Assembly (NCBI GenBank): GCA_022836915.1 | Contig: CP094668.1 | Location: 186,001-250,000, forward strand | Reading direction: 5' to 3' | Source of the DNA: Paenibacillus sp. OVF10 | GTDB lineage: Bacteria; Bacillota; Bacilli; Paenibacillales; Paenibacillaceae | DNA length: 64,000 nucleotides | In this document: positions 17,969 through 26,345 of the stretch, in pieces | Numbering within the stretch: the stretch's first letter is position 1 | How the letters are laid out: each line of letters begins with the position of its first letter | Notes under the pieces: model-generated | Databases searched by the model: none | Told to the model about the DNA's origin: nothing | What the model saw: only the letters and a program-made list of their open reading frames with translations | Made by a program: the position numbers and the translations under genes

Positions 17969-19692
17969 GCGATCTCCTCCTCTGTCAGCTGGGAGGATAC
18001 AATCTCGCGATACACTTCATTGTGCTCCAGCAGCTCTTTATGTGTTCCTGAACCGACAATTCGGCCCTCATCCATAACCAAAATGCGATCGGCATCCATT
18101 ACTGTACTTACGCGTTGCGCAACAATTAGCACAGCCGCTTCTGTCGTTTCAGACTTCAGCGCAGCACGAAGTTTAGCATCCGTTTTGAAATCGAGAGCAG
18201 AGAAACTGTCATCAAAGATATAGACTTCCGGACGGCGAACAAGTGCGCGAGCGATGGAAAGACGTTGCTTTTGTCCACCAGACACGTTGTTACCGCCTTG
18301 CGCGATAAGACTGTCATATCCCTCTTTCATCTCGGTAATGAAGTTCTCAGCCTGAGCCGTACGGGCCGCATGCACAACTTCATCCATTGTGGCATCGTCT
18401 TTCCCGTGACGAATATTCTCCGTAATCGTACCCGTGAAGAGAACTGCTTTTTGTGGTACAAAGCCAATTTTGGCACGTAAATCTTCCTGCCGAAGTTCAC
18501 GCACATCTGTACCATTTACCCGAACACTACCTTCGGTCACATCATAAAATCGTGGGATAAGACTGAGCAATGTTGATTTCCCAGAACCCGTACCGCCAAT
18601 GATGGCTGTTGTCTCACCTGAGCGAGCTGTGAAGGAGATATTGGACAAAGCTGGATTCTCTGCACCCGGATAACGGAAAGTTACATTGTCAAACTCAATC
18701 ATACCCTGCATGGATTTCATACCACGAGGCTGCTCGGGATTGCTAAGATCCGGCTGCATATCAAGCACTTCGTTGATCCGTTCTGCCGATGCCGAAGCTC
18801 TTGGAATCATGACAAAGATCATGGAAACCATAATCAGTGAGAACATGATTTGCATTGCATATTGGATGAAGGCAATCAATGCACCGATATTCATATTGCC
18901 GCTGTCGATCCGCATTCCACCAAAATAAAGGATGGCAATCATCGAAAAGTTCATAACCAGCATCATCACAGGCATGATGGTCGCCATGAGCACATTAACT
19001 TTGATCGATGAATCTCTCAGTTCTGTGTTGGCCCCGTTAAAGCGCACTTTCTCATGCTCCCCACGGTTGAATGAACGGACAACCCGAATCCCTGTTAACT
19101 GCTCACGCAGCACCAGGTTGAGACGGTCCAGCTTTTTCTGAATGGTTTTGAACAAAGGTAAACCCTTGGCGCCAATCAGCGCAATAGCTCCACCCAGTAC
19201 CGGAAGCACGACCAGGAAAATCGTAGACAATTTGGCGTCCTGAGATACCGCCATGAAGATACCCCCGATACACATGAGCGGAGCCATAATCATCATTCGC
19301 AGCATCATCGTAAGTACATTCTGTACCTGCGTGATGTCATTCGTTGTACGCGTAATCAGTGAAGCAGTCCCCATCTTATCGAACTCTTGGAGAGAGAAGT
19401 TCTCCACATGGCGAAATACTCTGCTCCGCAGTTGTTTGGCAAATCCACCTGCTGTTCGAGATGAGAGATAACTGGCAATCACCGAACACGCTGTTCCGCC
19501 AATCGCGATGACCAACATCCATCCACCAATCTGCCAGATATACGGGATATCCCCTTTAATGATGCCGTCATTCACAATATCTGCCATTAACGTAGGCAGG
19601 TACAATTCAGCAAGCGACTGAAACAGTACCAAAACCAGAATGAAAATAATCGGAATTCGGTATGGCTTCAGCATGCTAAACAGTTTCATCAT
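17965..19692 (-). CDS. ABC exporter half-transporter, degenerate ATPase subunit
   Basis: 575 aa. Six transmembrane helices, then a nucleotide-binding domain with Walker A GGTGSGKST, signature VSGGQKQR and Walker B VYIFDDSFSALD. The residue after the Walker B aspartate is Asp instead of the catalytic Glu, the mark of the degenerate site in heterodimeric exporters such as BmrC or TM287. Together with the partner's SQGQ signature this gives one weak and one competent ATP site. It overlaps the marR gene upstream and the partner gene downstream by 4 bases each, so the three form a tight operon. Confidence 0.92.
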   Translation of the reverse strand: MMKLFSMLKPYRIPIIFILVLVLFQSLAELYLPTLMADIVNDGIIKGDIPYIWQIGGWMLVIAIGGTACSVIASYLSSRTAGGFAKQLRSRVFRHVENFSLQEFDKMGTASLITRTTNDITQVQNVLTMMLRMMIMAPLMCIGGIFMAVSQDAKLSTIFLVVLPVLGGAIALIGAKGLPLFKTIQKKLDRLNLVLREQLTGIRVVRSFNRGEHEKVRFNGANTELRDSSIKVNVLMATIMPVMMLVMNFSMIAILYFGGMRIDSGNMNIGALIAFIQYAMQIMFSLIMVSMIFVMIPRASASAERINEVLDMQPDLSNPEQPRGMKSMQGMIEFDNVTFRYPGAENPALSNISFTARSGETTAIIGGTGSGKSTLLSLIPRFYDVTEGSVRVNGTDVRELRQEDLRAKIGFVPQKAVLFTGTITENIRHGKDDATMDEVVHAARTAQAENFITEMKEGYDSLIAQGGNNVSGGQKQRLSIARALVRRPEVYIFDDSFSALDFKTDAKLRAALKSETTEAAVLIVAQRVSTVMDADRILVMDEGRIVGSGTHKELLEHNEVYREIVSSQLTEEEIA

Positions 19693-20231
19693 GGCGTATC
19701 ATCTCCTCTTGTCGAATCATCCTTTTGCAAGGAAGTTAATGTATCAAAAAAGGTGTATACCTTTGTCAACAACTCAGCCAGCTGAGTACTGTCTTGCTCA
19801 CCCAAATGCTCAACTAACTTATTGAATATTTCCATACGCTCTTGGTGAGCAGCCCGAATAATTTCGCGACCTGCTTCAGTGATCGTGATGCGGACAGCAC
19901 GTCGATCCTCCGGGTCCATCGTCCGTTTGACCAGCCCCTCATCTTCAAGGCCACGAATAACAGGTGTAATGGTTGGTGACTTCACTCGTAACAATGCGCT
20001 GATTTCCGAGACTTTCATTCCGGGATGATTGGATTGGATCGTGTCATTGAAATCAGGCGGATTGTCCTGCCAGTTCAATTGTTCTCCCGGATGCATCCCG
20101 TGGAGTAAACAACCCAGCACCATAATTTCATTGTGATTGCGCCCATGAGGTTTATGTTGCCTCCATTTGCCTTTATTAAACTGCATAATGGAGTACAAAA
20201 GCTTCTGAGCGACCGGATCTATACCAGTCAT
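19689..20231 (-). CDS. MarR-family regulator of the ABC exporter operon
   Basis: 180 aa with AAGGAGGG before the ATG. The winged helix spans about 70-130 (KVSEISALLRVKSPTITPVI, then a wing with DPEDRRAVRITITEAGRE). It is the first gene of the marR-abc-abc operon and overlaps the second by 4 bases, so it most likely represses its own operon and releases it on binding a substrate of the exporter. Three 9-bp direct repeats lie upstream (20290-20330). Confidence 0.9.
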   Translation of the reverse strand: MTGIDPVAQKLLYSIMQFNKGKWRQHKPHGRNHNEIMVLGCLLHGMHPGEQLNWQDNPPDFNDTIQSNHPGMKVSEISALLRVKSPTITPVIRGLEDEGLVKRTMDPEDRRAVRITITEAGREIIRAAHQERMEIFNKLVEHLGEQDSTQLAELLTKVYTFFDTLTSLQKDDSTRGDDTP

Positions 20232-20289
20232 AATGGGTCCCTCCTTCTTCCTTTATCATTCCATAGACATCCAACATCATAGGACATCT

Positions 20290-20330
20290 ATTAAATAGCA
20301 GTACAATTAAATAGATGCACAATTAATTAG
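20290..20330. promoter_or_regulatory. Three direct repeats upstream of marR
   Basis: ATTAAATAG at 20290-20298, ATTAAATAG at 20306-20314 and ATTAATTAG at 20322-20330, spaced exactly 16 bp. They lie about 60-100 bases before the marR start, where the promoter is expected, and may be regulator sites. Confidence 0.45.
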
Positions 20331-20500
20331 GTGTACTAAGTATATTATCGTAAGAAACGAATGTCAAACATCTAAAAATAACCAATATAAACCCATAACC
20401 AAGAGCCTATACGCGCTTGATTATGGGTTTTGTCATTTGGCATTCATTGGAGGCCGCTATACTTATTATGTGCCATTCCATAAATTCAACTTACAAAGAA

Positions 20501-20552
20501 GCTCCCATTCCCTACTCCGGTGGATGATGACCCGGGGGTAAGAAATGGGAGC
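20501..20552 (-). terminator. Terminator region after uxaC
   Basis: GCTCCCATT at 20501 pairs with AATGGGAGC at 20544-20552; on the minus strand TTCTTTG follows. A second hairpin (AACCCATAA/TTATGGGTT, about 20390-20437) lies further on, before the marR promoter. Confidence 0.65.
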
Positions 20553-20631
20553 ATTTTATTACGATTGAAAAGTAGAAACTAGAGAATCTTTCTATTGTAT
20601 AACCTGCATGATTAGATGCGCTTGTTAATCA

Positions 20632-22073
20632 TCAGGACTGTGGAGCAGAGACTGTTTTAAGCACTGAGGCAAACGGGAAATATTCTTTTGCATTGTTGTA
20701 GGCAATGCCTTGTACGATCTGACCAAGCAGCTCCAGATCCTGCGGTGCCTCCCCTTGTTCGGCCCATTCACCGATGAGGTTGCAGACCAGACGACGGAAA
20801 TACTCATGCCGGGTGTAGGACAGGAAGCTGCGTGAATCGGTCAGCATGCCGACAAATCGGCTGAGCAGACCAACATTCGCCAGTGCTTTCATCTGAGCAA
20901 GCATGCCGTCCTTTGTATCATTGAACCACCAGGCTGCGCCAAGCTGGATTTTGCCCGGAATGCCCCTCCCTGGAAGCTGCCGATGATCGCCGCGAGCACC
21001 TCGTTGTCCCTTGGATTCAGAGAATACAGAATCGTTTTGGGCAGTGCTTGTTGCTGCTCCAACGCGTCGAGCAATCCAATCATTGCCGATGACAGTGGCG
21101 TATCATTCACGGCATCGTAACCGGTATCCGGCCCAAGCTTGGCAAACATCCGCGTATTGTTGTTACGGGCTGCATTAATGTGGAACTGCATCACCCAGCC
21201 TCGCTCTGCATACAGTTTGCCAAGGAACGTCAGCGTCACTGTCTTGTACTTGTCCTCTTCCTCACGAGTTACCTTCTGACCTGCAAGTGCCTTTGCAAAG
21301 ATGGCACCAGCCTCTTCGCGTGTAGCCACGCCGTATGGAACATAATCGAGTGCATGGTCAGAGACTCTGCCGCCGACGGAATGGAAGAATTCCACTCGGG
21401 ACTCCAACGCAGCAAGGAAGGATTCATAATCTGAAATCGCAGTGCCAGATGCCTGCGACAGCTTGCCTACCCATTCGGTGAAGGTATCCCGGTTCAATTC
21501 CAAGCCTTTATCCGGGCGGAAAGAAGGCAATACCGCCGTGTCAAAGCCTTCGATTTCCTGAATCTTCAGATGAAACTCCAGAGAATCCGTTGGATCATCG
21601 GTTGTGCACACAACAGTGACATTGGATTTGGTAATTAGATCACGTGCACCGAATCCGTCACTGTTCAGTTTGGCATTTACTTTGTCCCAGATGGTTGGTG
21701 CGCTTGTCTCATTCAGTACTTCGTAGACGCCGAAATATCGCTGTAATTCCAGATGAGACCAGGCGTACAGCGGATTACCAATCATCATGGGGACCGTTTT
21801 GGCGTAAGCCAGGAAACGATCGTAATCGGTTACTCCCTCGCCGCCGGTCACATATTGCTCTTCAATTCCGTTTGCGCGCATGAGCCGCCACTTATAGTGA
21901 TCACCGTATAACCAAGCCTCTGTAAGATTGCCAAAGGTTTTGTTCTCGTAGATCTCCTGAGGACTGAGGTGGCAATGATAATCAATAATCGGCATGTCTT
22001 TGGCATAATCCTCATATAACTTGATCGCCGTTTCATTGTGCAGCAAAAATTGTTCATCCAGAAAAGATTTCAT
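20632..22073 (-). CDS. uxaC: Glucuronate isomerase (one-base frameshift)
   Basis: 480 aa if one base is added to the C run at 20963-20966, where the reading changes from FQGG to [20 protein letters not shown], the conserved end of the family's active-site region. The N-terminus has the metal-binding IDYHCHLSP motif (residues about 30-38), and [14 protein letters not shown] and [12 protein letters not shown] are present. It converts D-glucuronate to D-fructuronate, or galacturonate to tagaturonate, the first step of hexuronate breakdown. No other uronate gene is nearby, so it acts here as a stand-alone locus. Confidence 0.93.
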
Positions 22074-22276
22074 TCGCCTCGCACGCTCCCTTTAGGTGAG
22101 TTTACGTTCATATGGGTTCACTTCCCATCTTTACGCTACACTGTTTATCATCAAAGTTCAATATAAAATGATAGCGTTATCAAAAAAGGTTGATTTAGGC
22201 ATATATTCGGGAACACGGTATACTGGATTTAACGCAAGGATGCTGATCTGAAGATCACACAAGGAGATGAAATGAA

Positions 22277-23020
22277 TTGAAAATTACTTTTCTCGGCACA
22301 GGAGATATGTTTAGCGTGGAGCAGCACCACAATAGTATGTTGGCTGAATTCGGAGACACGCATCTGGTCATTGATTTCCCAGAATCAAATGCTAAAGCAC
22401 TCAAGGAATATGGATTCGCCATGACCGATATTCACAATGTGTTCATTACCCATTTGCATGAAGATCATATTAATGGTGTACAGATGCTGGGTTATTACGC
22501 ACAGATCGTAGGCGACCGCAAACCCCGTCTGTTCATCCACGAACAATTGGTAGATCCGCTCTGGAGCATTCTATCCCCAGGCATGCGCTACACAACAGAT
22601 GGTGAACGTACTATGAGCGATTACTACGATGTCGTTCCCCTGCCAGATGGAGGCACCTTCGAACTGGGCGGCGTGACGTTTGAGACCTTTCGGACGCAAC
22701 ATGTTCCCGGTATGGTCAGCAATGGGCTACTTGCCAAGCCTTACTTCTATTACAGTGCAGACAGTACACTCGACCAGGAACGGGTGGAGCAAGTTGCCGC
22801 TGATGTGCAGCTGATTTTCCATGAATGTCATATGCATGATCTGGTGATCAAATCTCATACCTCATTGAAGGATCTGGAGCAGTTACCCGCAGAAGTGAGA
22901 CAGAAAACCGTACTAATGCATTATCATGACGAGTACGCGGATGCGGACAAACGGGAACAGTTCAACCGCGAGCATGATCTGCGTATGGTTGGCACGTTGG
23001 AATCATTTGAACTGGAGTAG
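22277..23020 (+). CDS. MBL-fold metallo-hydrolase
   Basis: 247 aa. The only in-frame start near the ribosome binding site (AAGGAGATG at 22261) is TTG at 22277. ITHLHEDHINGV carries the HxHxDH zinc motif; later His residues (HECHMHD, MHYHDEY) fit RNase Z/phosphodiesterase-like members of the superfamily. It probably hydrolyses a phosphoester, but the substrate cannot be assigned. Divergent from uxaC and followed by a small unknown gene on the same strand. Confidence 0.85.
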   Translation: MKITFLGTGDMFSVEQHHNSMLAEFGDTHLVIDFPESNAKALKEYGFAMTDIHNVFITHLHEDHINGVQMLGYYAQIVGDRKPRLFIHEQLVDPLWSILSPGMRYTTDGERTMSDYYDVVPLPDGGTFELGGVTFETFRTQHVPGMVSNGLLAKPYFYYSADSTLDQERVEQVAADVQLIFHECHMHDLVIKSHTSLKDLEQLPAEVRQKTVLMHYHDEYADADKREQFNREHDLRMVGTLESFELE

Positions 23021-23085
23021 GTAAACGGAGAGAGGGCATCGGATATTATCCTATTTGGACCTATATTCTAATGGAGGTCATTGCT

Positions 23086-23364
23086 ATGGAATATCGAATT
23101 GAACAAGGTTACTTTCTGATATATTCTCCTGCAAGAAGCACCAGTAGTGGAGACATCATGGTGGTTAAATTACTGGAAAGACCCTTTAAGGATAGAATTG
23201 AATTCCTTATTAACAGCAAAAACTATGAGTGTACTACACACCATGAATACTTAAACTTTGAGCCAACTTCTCATCATAAACCTGAGAAGCCTGGAGCATT
23301 TTCAATGGAACGAAGTGAGTTCAATCGAATGTGGGATACGATGAATCAGTATTTTAAAAAGTAA
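23086..23364 (+). CDS. Small protein of unknown function
   Basis: 92 aa from the ATG at 23086, which has ATGGAGG at 8 bases. No domain recognised; the sequence is polar without membrane segments or signal peptide (MEYRIEQGYFLIYSPARSTS at the start). It lies 65 bases after the MBL gene and may share its transcript. A terminator follows. Confidence 0.6.
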   Translation: MEYRIEQGYFLIYSPARSTSSGDIMVVKLLERPFKDRIEFLINSKNYECTTHHEYLNFEPTSHHKPEKPGAFSMERSEFNRMWDTMNQYFKK

Positions 23365-23391
23365 TAACCTTACTATCTCAAATAGATGAAC

Positions 23392-23443
23392 CGGCAGCGT
23401 CTACTGAAATTCCTCATACGGAACCGGTATGCGCTGCTTTTTC
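23392..23443. terminator. Terminator between convergent genes
   Basis: GCAGCG at 23394-23399 pairs with CGCTGC at 23432-23437 with further partial pairing in the loop (CCGTATGAGGAATTT region); TTTTT follows on the plus strand. Confidence 0.55.
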
Positions 23444-24075
23444 CTATTTTTCTATCTCCCATGACTTCATATACTCATTCGTCCTTGGAGACGGCTCGGC
23501 CTGAAAATAAAAATAATCTTCCGTTCGCTGATCATTGGGGCCATAGGAAATTTTGATATACATATCTGCATAACGCTGGAGGATATTGCTGTCGATCTCC
23601 GCCTTGGGCTTCAAAATATAATTCCTGCCCAAACTCAATCCAAGCGGTTCCTTATCTGGCTCCAGACTTATCTCGTATGTATTGCTCACATTGGAATGAA
23701 ATAGCTCTCCGGCATCGATTCGATTCATCATCTCGGGACGGAGAGTGATTGATTGAATAACATTCACCATAGGCACACGAGCCCCATTAACCAAAATCTC
23801 ATAAGAAATCCGGTCAACTCCAGATACATGACTCACATCGACTGTTGCTGTCAGGCTATACTTATCTGGTGAATGCCCCTGGAACGATTCTGGTCTCTTC
23901 GTAACCCGTTCATTCAAATCTCTACGCTCCGAATTATATGTATATTTATCGGTTCGTTTCGGTTCGCCCCTGGTCCCTGATTTGTCCCCAAACCGCAAGC
24001 TCCTAAACACAGGGCTATTACTAATAAATACGTGACCAACAGGAAGAAACGGTTCAACTCACTTTTCGGGCTCAT
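23444..24075 (-). CDS. Lipoprotein of unknown function (one-base frameshift)
   Basis: The true start is the ATG at 24075 with GGAGGG upstream. It gives MSPKSELNRFFLL, a hydrophobic core and lipobox LGAC, i.e. a lipoprotein signal peptide. Adding one base in the C run at 23986-23989 (or the nearby run at 23967) joins this to the long downstream frame, for 210 aa. The mature part is soluble with a beta-rich look (YSLTATVDVSHVSGVDRISY) and no recognised domain. Read without the correction, the protein would appear to be a cytoplasmic 188-residue product, which is misleading. Confidence 0.7.
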
Positions 24076-24312
24076 GCCATCCCTCCTTCTCAAACCCTCT
24101 GTAAGAATATCGCTTGATTGTTACATTGTCGTCTGATCTGATTTTCTCATTTGATTTTCTAACGCTCCATATTTGGATTATTGTACCATACACTAAGATA
24201 TGTAACCCAACGGTTTCTTTTTCACTTCACGTTTTTACTTCATGTTTTTACTTCACGTTCATATTTGCAACAGTGATTCGTTTGCCTATGGTGAGCGTTA
24301 ATCCAAATCAAG

Positions 24313-24507
24313 CTAACGAATCTGAGAAGCCTTAATGCGTTAAAATCCGAGTTTTCAATATTCTAACGAATCTCAAACGCGTTAATCTAGTGATGTTGCT
24401 CCAATTGGCACTATTTCAATCGTTTTTGAGAGTAATAAGGTTACTGAGATTCGTTAGAATTCCAATAACGCTAATTCAGTGCAAATAAGGTGCGCTCAGT
24501 TCGTTAG
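24313..24507. repeat. Repeat family B, four-part copy
   Basis: 195 bp: two direct motifs (CTAACGAATCTGAGAAGCC at 24313; CTAACGAATCTCAAACGCG at 24363) followed by two inverted ones (ACTGAGATTCGTTAG ending 24457; GCTCAGTTCGTTAG ending 24507). It fills most of the 590-bp gap between the lipoprotein and amylase genes. No coding potential. Confidence 0.8.
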
Positions 24508-24529
24508 GATGGAGTTTTAGTTGTACCTA

Positions 24530-24586
24530 GAAAAATGAAAAAACCACCTGGACACAGGTATACTCGCTCTCCTGTTCAGATGGTTT
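24530..24586 (-). terminator. Terminator after the alpha-amylase gene
   Basis: AACCACCTG...CAGG pairs with CCTG...CAGATGGTT; on the minus strand it continues into TTTTTTCATTTTT. Confidence 0.8.
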
Positions 24587-24662
24587 AACGATAACGATCT
24601 ATCTATATACTGTTTTTCATATCAATCCGTGTACCTTTTCTTATCCTGCCTGGCACATGCCG

Positions 24663-26224
24663 TTACTCAGCGTCAGCGCAGTCCTCATTCTGTTCAGGAA
24701 GGGCCCATACCGAGACGCCTCCACCGCACACATGGAAGGTGGCCCAGCCGTCTTCCTCAATGGTAATCTGATCCTCACAGCTCTTCGTCAGATCCACCCA
24801 GACTTCACCAGCACGATGCTCTCCGATAAACATTCTCTTCTCACCGTCATCCCCGTTGGAGATGACCACTGCACAACCGGAGCCTTCGATTTCCTCTACG
24901 CCGCGACGCACCCAGCCAATCGTATTCGCGTGATCGAAGTAATCTTCCTGCTCTCCATATGCCTTGTTGCAGCGGGCAGACAGCAGAATGTCCAGAATCT
25001 CCTTTTTGCCATCCACAGGTTCAGGTCCACCAATGCCGTAATAATCGCCGTAAAATACAACTGGATAACCATCACGACGTAATAGCGTCAAGGCATAAGC
25101 GCTCGGCTTAAACCAATCTCCAATCCATGATTCCAACGCTTCATGAGGTTGTGAGTCATGGTTATCTACAAAAGTTACCGCATGGGTAGGATGTGTCTGC
25201 ACCAGGGTGTCATCAAAAATTTTGGAGAGATCAAAGTCTCTGCCTGCAAGCGAAGCCTCATGCAACTTGTAGTGAAGAGACACATCAAACAGGTCGATCT
25301 GATAGTCTACCGTATCAAGGAATTCACGACATGCATCCAGGTTTGAATTCCAGAACTCACCTACGATGTAGAAATCCTGACCGCGTTTGCGGATCATCTC
25401 TGCTGCGAACTCCTTGATGAATTCGTGGTTGATATGCTTAATCGCATCCAGCCGGAACCCACCGCACTGAAGGGTATCGATCAGCCATTTCCCCAATCGA
25501 TCATCTCGCGCCGAACATCCGGGTGGTTATAATCTATATTGGCGAACATCAGATAGTCATAGTTGCCAAACTCATCATCGACATTCTCATTCCATTTTTT
25601 ATTCTCTCCTGCGATGCGGAATACACCTGTTCGTTCTCCCTTGGCGTCAAAGTCTGTACCGTTAAAATGTTCAGAACTCCACTTAAAGGAGGAGTATTGA
25701 TCTCCGCGACCCGGGAATGTGAATTTGGTCCAGCCCTCAATTTCGAACGGCTCAGAAATTTCCTTCGTTCGATCATTGGGATCAACCTCGATCACTTTGA
25801 ACACTTCCGTCTCATCTGCTCCGGCCTTGTGATTCATAACCAGATCCACATAGACGGCAATGCCGTTCTTCTGACACTCAGCAATGGCCTCCACCAGTTC
25901 CTGCTTGGTGCCATATTTGGTCCGTACGGTACCCTTTTGATCAAATTCGCCCAGATCGTACAGATCATATACACCATAACCTGTATCTTCTGCTGACACT
26001 GCCTTGGTTACGGGTGGTACCCATACCGAGTCAATACCTTTGGCTTTCAGTTCCGGGGCCATTTCAGCCAGTCGCTTCCAATGATCTCCGTCTGCAGCCA
26101 GGTGCCATTCAAAAACTGCATCATGGTATGATTTCTCTTCATTATAACCGACCTCCTTGATTGCTTTCGAAGCGGACCGCGGAACGGATAGGGTAATCGC
26201 CGTTGTTCGTTCGTTGCTAACCAA
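24663..26224 (-). CDS. Cytoplasmic GH13 alpha-amylase (one-base frameshift)
   Basis: 520 aa when one base is added to the C run at 25491-25494, which changes IDWGNG-stop into IDWGKWLIDTLQCGGFRLDA. All three catalytic motifs are then in one protein: nucleophile in GFRLDAIKHI, acid in VGEFWN and the transition-state aspartate in FVDNHDS. FEWHL...DGDHWKRLAE...KGIDSVWVPP is typical of the liquefying amylase subgroup (GH13_5). No signal peptide, so it works on intracellular glycogen or imported maltodextrins. The start is TTG at 26224 with AAAGGG upstream; other starts are possible. Confidence 0.88.
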
Positions 26225-26345
26225 GTTATAACCCTTTCACCCTACCCTTCAATCATATAAAGGAAAGAAATCTGAGAAAAATGTTAAACTTCTTGGTTCA
26301 GCATTTGCCTGATATCATTCAAATTGCTGTGAAGATGCACCATAT

